Assembly: GCA_948437815.1 (NCBI GenBank)
Contig: CAOJKG010000043.1
Span: 1 to 6,976 of the forward strand
Origin: an uncultured Mycoplasmatota bacterium
Lineage (GTDB): Bacteria > Bacillota_I > Bacilli_A > RF39 > UBA660
Length of the DNA: 6,976 nt
Direction: 5' to 3'
Numbering within the stretch: position 1 is the first letter of the stretch; every line of letters begins with the position of its first letter. The notes under the pieces are model-generated. The model was not told where the DNA came from and did not search any database. It saw nothing but the letters and a program-made list of their open reading frames with translations. Below, piece by piece: positions 6,901 to 6,976 of this stretch. The translations under genes were made by a program, and so were the position numbers.

Positions 6901-6916
6901 TACTAATCTTTTTCAT
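3911..6916 (-). CDS. Membrane- or lipid-anchored multidomain surface adhesin with Ig-like, cadherin-like, InlB-like and TasA-like domains (1001 aa)
   Basis: First gene of the operon, probably a cell-surface adhesive or fibre-anchoring protein. Seen: a Lys/Glu/Asn-rich N-region (1-18), a hydrophobic segment (19-34) and a lipobox-like ITSC with Cys37. Two group-2 Ig-like units follow (about 79-163 and 165-251, with typical SDxxxATxxxxDG patterns), then a Pro/Gly/Lys linker (252-280), two cadherin-like beta-sandwich repeats (281-371, 384-475), an unassigned beta-rich region (476-700), an InlB B-repeat-like domain (701-791, with IDANGG and FIGYAKKG) and a C-terminal domain (800-998). That last domain has a YPGAKGEY motif, an LPAGSNKELEITIHWEW strand and a D-x-R-x-DTAIGN segment, resembling TasA/camelysin-type SipW substrates. 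Residues 861-873 hold a DxDxDGxxDG calcium-loop motif between two cysteines. No LPXTG or C-terminal membrane segment is present, so anchoring should be N-terminal. I chose the ATG at 6916, ten bases after AGGGG. The frame stays open upstream through a TTG at 6964 to the window edge, so a longer form is possible. Stop TAG. Confidence 0.93.
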   Translation of the reverse strand: MKKISKNNEEKNKEKNRKIILIIIAIIIIVLALITSCSCTSKFWGRIGDLFRNEGTYVFKETDGAYCENGLYCETIINKDLRFDKDYLDVSVSDENIKLTYTFTNINPHEFTCTTSDATIATCYVNKDGYVVINPKSEGKVTIILQTEENDRIYQATADINIGKPTKGIFLSNNAGTINLRRTNTKTVSYRLVGIDGKISVTSSDESVATATIKDGILKMTAYKPGKVTFTITVEDNGKTYTATYTLTVVNKIDGSGNGDKPGTDPGNPEKPGDKKDSNNKLSNLTTNKGTLSPAFKEDIKNYQVNVSANDNDITLKATPSSNKATVTYTFNGKTNTTGKIEGLEPGANVVTVTVKAEDGSTNIYTVVVNKPGKPDVPKDHDSSLGSLTTNKGDVSPTFDPNTKEYSKDVGASDTSITIIAKPNSDKATVTYTFDGITNATGVINNLKPGANKVIVTVTAEDGSQTSYTVTVNRPHTYEVKFENNSNDCYLEDGTCLIKYHVYKDGVEQFDFNPNEINLSLPDSYKGTATLGTGDKLGYVVLKPDTKEMLNKTVDLTLTYNGTSAVTKVNFKSQNYYLQSLKNEYDMSIDSESNTRPVMFQTNLFDYIGNNPEDLKIEYSSDKKSITITSKNDPNIYLKIWTDSSNIDSISYDPKAGTSYLPIIVSANSDGTAHLYAEGSAFGKNIPDQKLDVKLNIIKKYLVIIDANGGMFNEVSKEYDFKISSSEKIDLSKLDEPILIVPNDECYYYEFIGYAKKGTTDIIYSKEDIESGKNNFITGITEDTTFVAIYDETQKIEREFESKTMWLVDVPLFHNEEYYNKYGEDKVIYPGAKGEYTMIFKNESPDDITLTGMILEEDTICVDIDRDGNIDGCLNMGYIVRSDYADASVNNYLYGASNKYTILHNDGVNQNVPKPLYTYRKEITFDESTKNTMYLPAGSNKELEITIHWEWTFYIDDKNDRIDTAIGNQAAASANDKTINDLYKLKVGIKYDVENKVCAGN
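3923..4519 (-). other. C-terminal TasA/camelysin-like domain of the adhesin
   Basis: Residues 800-998. A YPGAKGEYTMIFKN strand, an LPAGSNKELEITIHWEW strand, a Cys-flanked calcium-loop motif and a D-x-R-x-DTAIGN segment before a final strand YKLKVGIKYDV are features of SipW-linked TasA-type domains. Assigned by pattern, without alignment. Confidence 0.55.
4544..4816 (-). other. InlB B-repeat-like domain in the adhesin
   Basis: Residues 701-791. Opening strand VIIDANGG, central EFIGYAKKGTTDIIY and closing ITEDTTFVAIYDE follow the pattern of the Listeria-Bacteroides (InlB B) repeat, an extracellular beta domain often found in adhesin stalks. Only one copy is present. Confidence 0.7.
5492..6076 (-). 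repeat. Two tandem cadherin-like beta-sandwich repeats in the adhesin
   Basis: Units 6076-5804 and 5767-5492, with equivalent residues offset by 103 amino acids (309 bp). Shared blocks are LTTNKG, KATVTYTF, LxPGAN and AEDGS, typical of the cadherin-like beta-sandwich family. DNA similarity is high in places, for example GAACCATCTTCGGC on the plus strand occurs identically in both. The units are joined by a short Pro/Lys/Asp linker (PGKPDVPKDHD), as expected for a stalk. Confidence 0.85.
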
Positions 6917-6949
6917 AATTCTCTTACCCCTGAATTGGCTCCTTTCCTT
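6917..6949 (-). promoter_or_regulatory. Leader of first gene with two Shine-Dalgarno-like sites
   Basis: A strong AAGGAAAGGAG lies at 6949-6939, but it ends 22 bases before the ATG at 6916, too far for normal use. A weaker AGGGG at 6931-6927 is ten bases from the ATG. AATTC (6936-6932) and GAATT (6921-6917) could pair over a ten-base loop that contains the AGGGG, which would bring the strong site closer to the ATG and hide the weak one. The pairing is short and AT-rich, so this is only suggestive. No start codon is suitably placed for the strong site. Confidence 0.4.
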
Positions 6950-6976
6950 ATATTTAATTCCCAAATAAACCCAAGA

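Noticed and set aside
6917..6964. TTG at 6964 as the start of the adhesin
   Set aside because: There is no Shine-Dalgarno before it and it would add 16 residues to an already long charged N-region; the ATG at 6916 gives a normal export signal. Not fully excluded because the frame is open to the window edge.

Overview
The window is AT-rich and carries one tightly packed cluster of four genes. All four lie on the minus strand, so transcription runs from the right end of the window to the left. Shine-Dalgarno sequences are of the Bacillota type, the code is standard (tryptophans checked are TGG, stops are TAG or TAA) and Lys/Asn/Ile use is heavy. Together with the exported-protein types, this suggests a low-GC member of the Bacilli, plausibly an uncultured gut or Mollicutes-related lineage. 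That taxonomic placement is inference; no marker gene is present.

Layout in transcription order: (1) 6916-3911, a 1001-residue surface protein with an N-terminal membrane or lipid anchor, two group-2 Ig-like domains, two cadherin-like beta-sandwich repeats, an InlB B-repeat-like domain and a C-terminal TasA/camelysin-like domain. (2) 3891-2947, an ER/SipW-type signal peptidase I with a Ser/His/Asp active site and an unusual 134-residue Lys/Ser/Thr-rich tail. (3) 2930-2286, a small exported protein whose signal region and beta-rich body look like a TasA/camelysin-type SipW substrate. (4) 2270-78, a 730-residue exported protein that I do not recognise, ending in three tandem repeats of about 75 residues, each carrying a CxxxC or CxxxxC pair. 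The gaps are 19, 16 and 15 nt. The operon ends in an intrinsic terminator (51-77) that starts directly after the last stop codon. Beyond it lies a strong sigma-A-like promoter (19-47, minus strand) firing out of the window.

The arrangement recalls Bacillus subtilis tapA-sipW-tasA: a dedicated signal peptidase encoded next to a fibre-type substrate and accessory proteins. The most economical reading is a secreted fibre or adhesin assembly locus. The peptidase would mature the small subunit, and perhaps the larger proteins, while the first protein supplies a membrane-anchored adhesive stalk. There is no sortase, LPXTG signal or chaperone-usher component in the window. The operon promoter is not visible and must lie to the right of it. 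No tRNA, rRNA, CRISPR, transposon or phage feature was seen.
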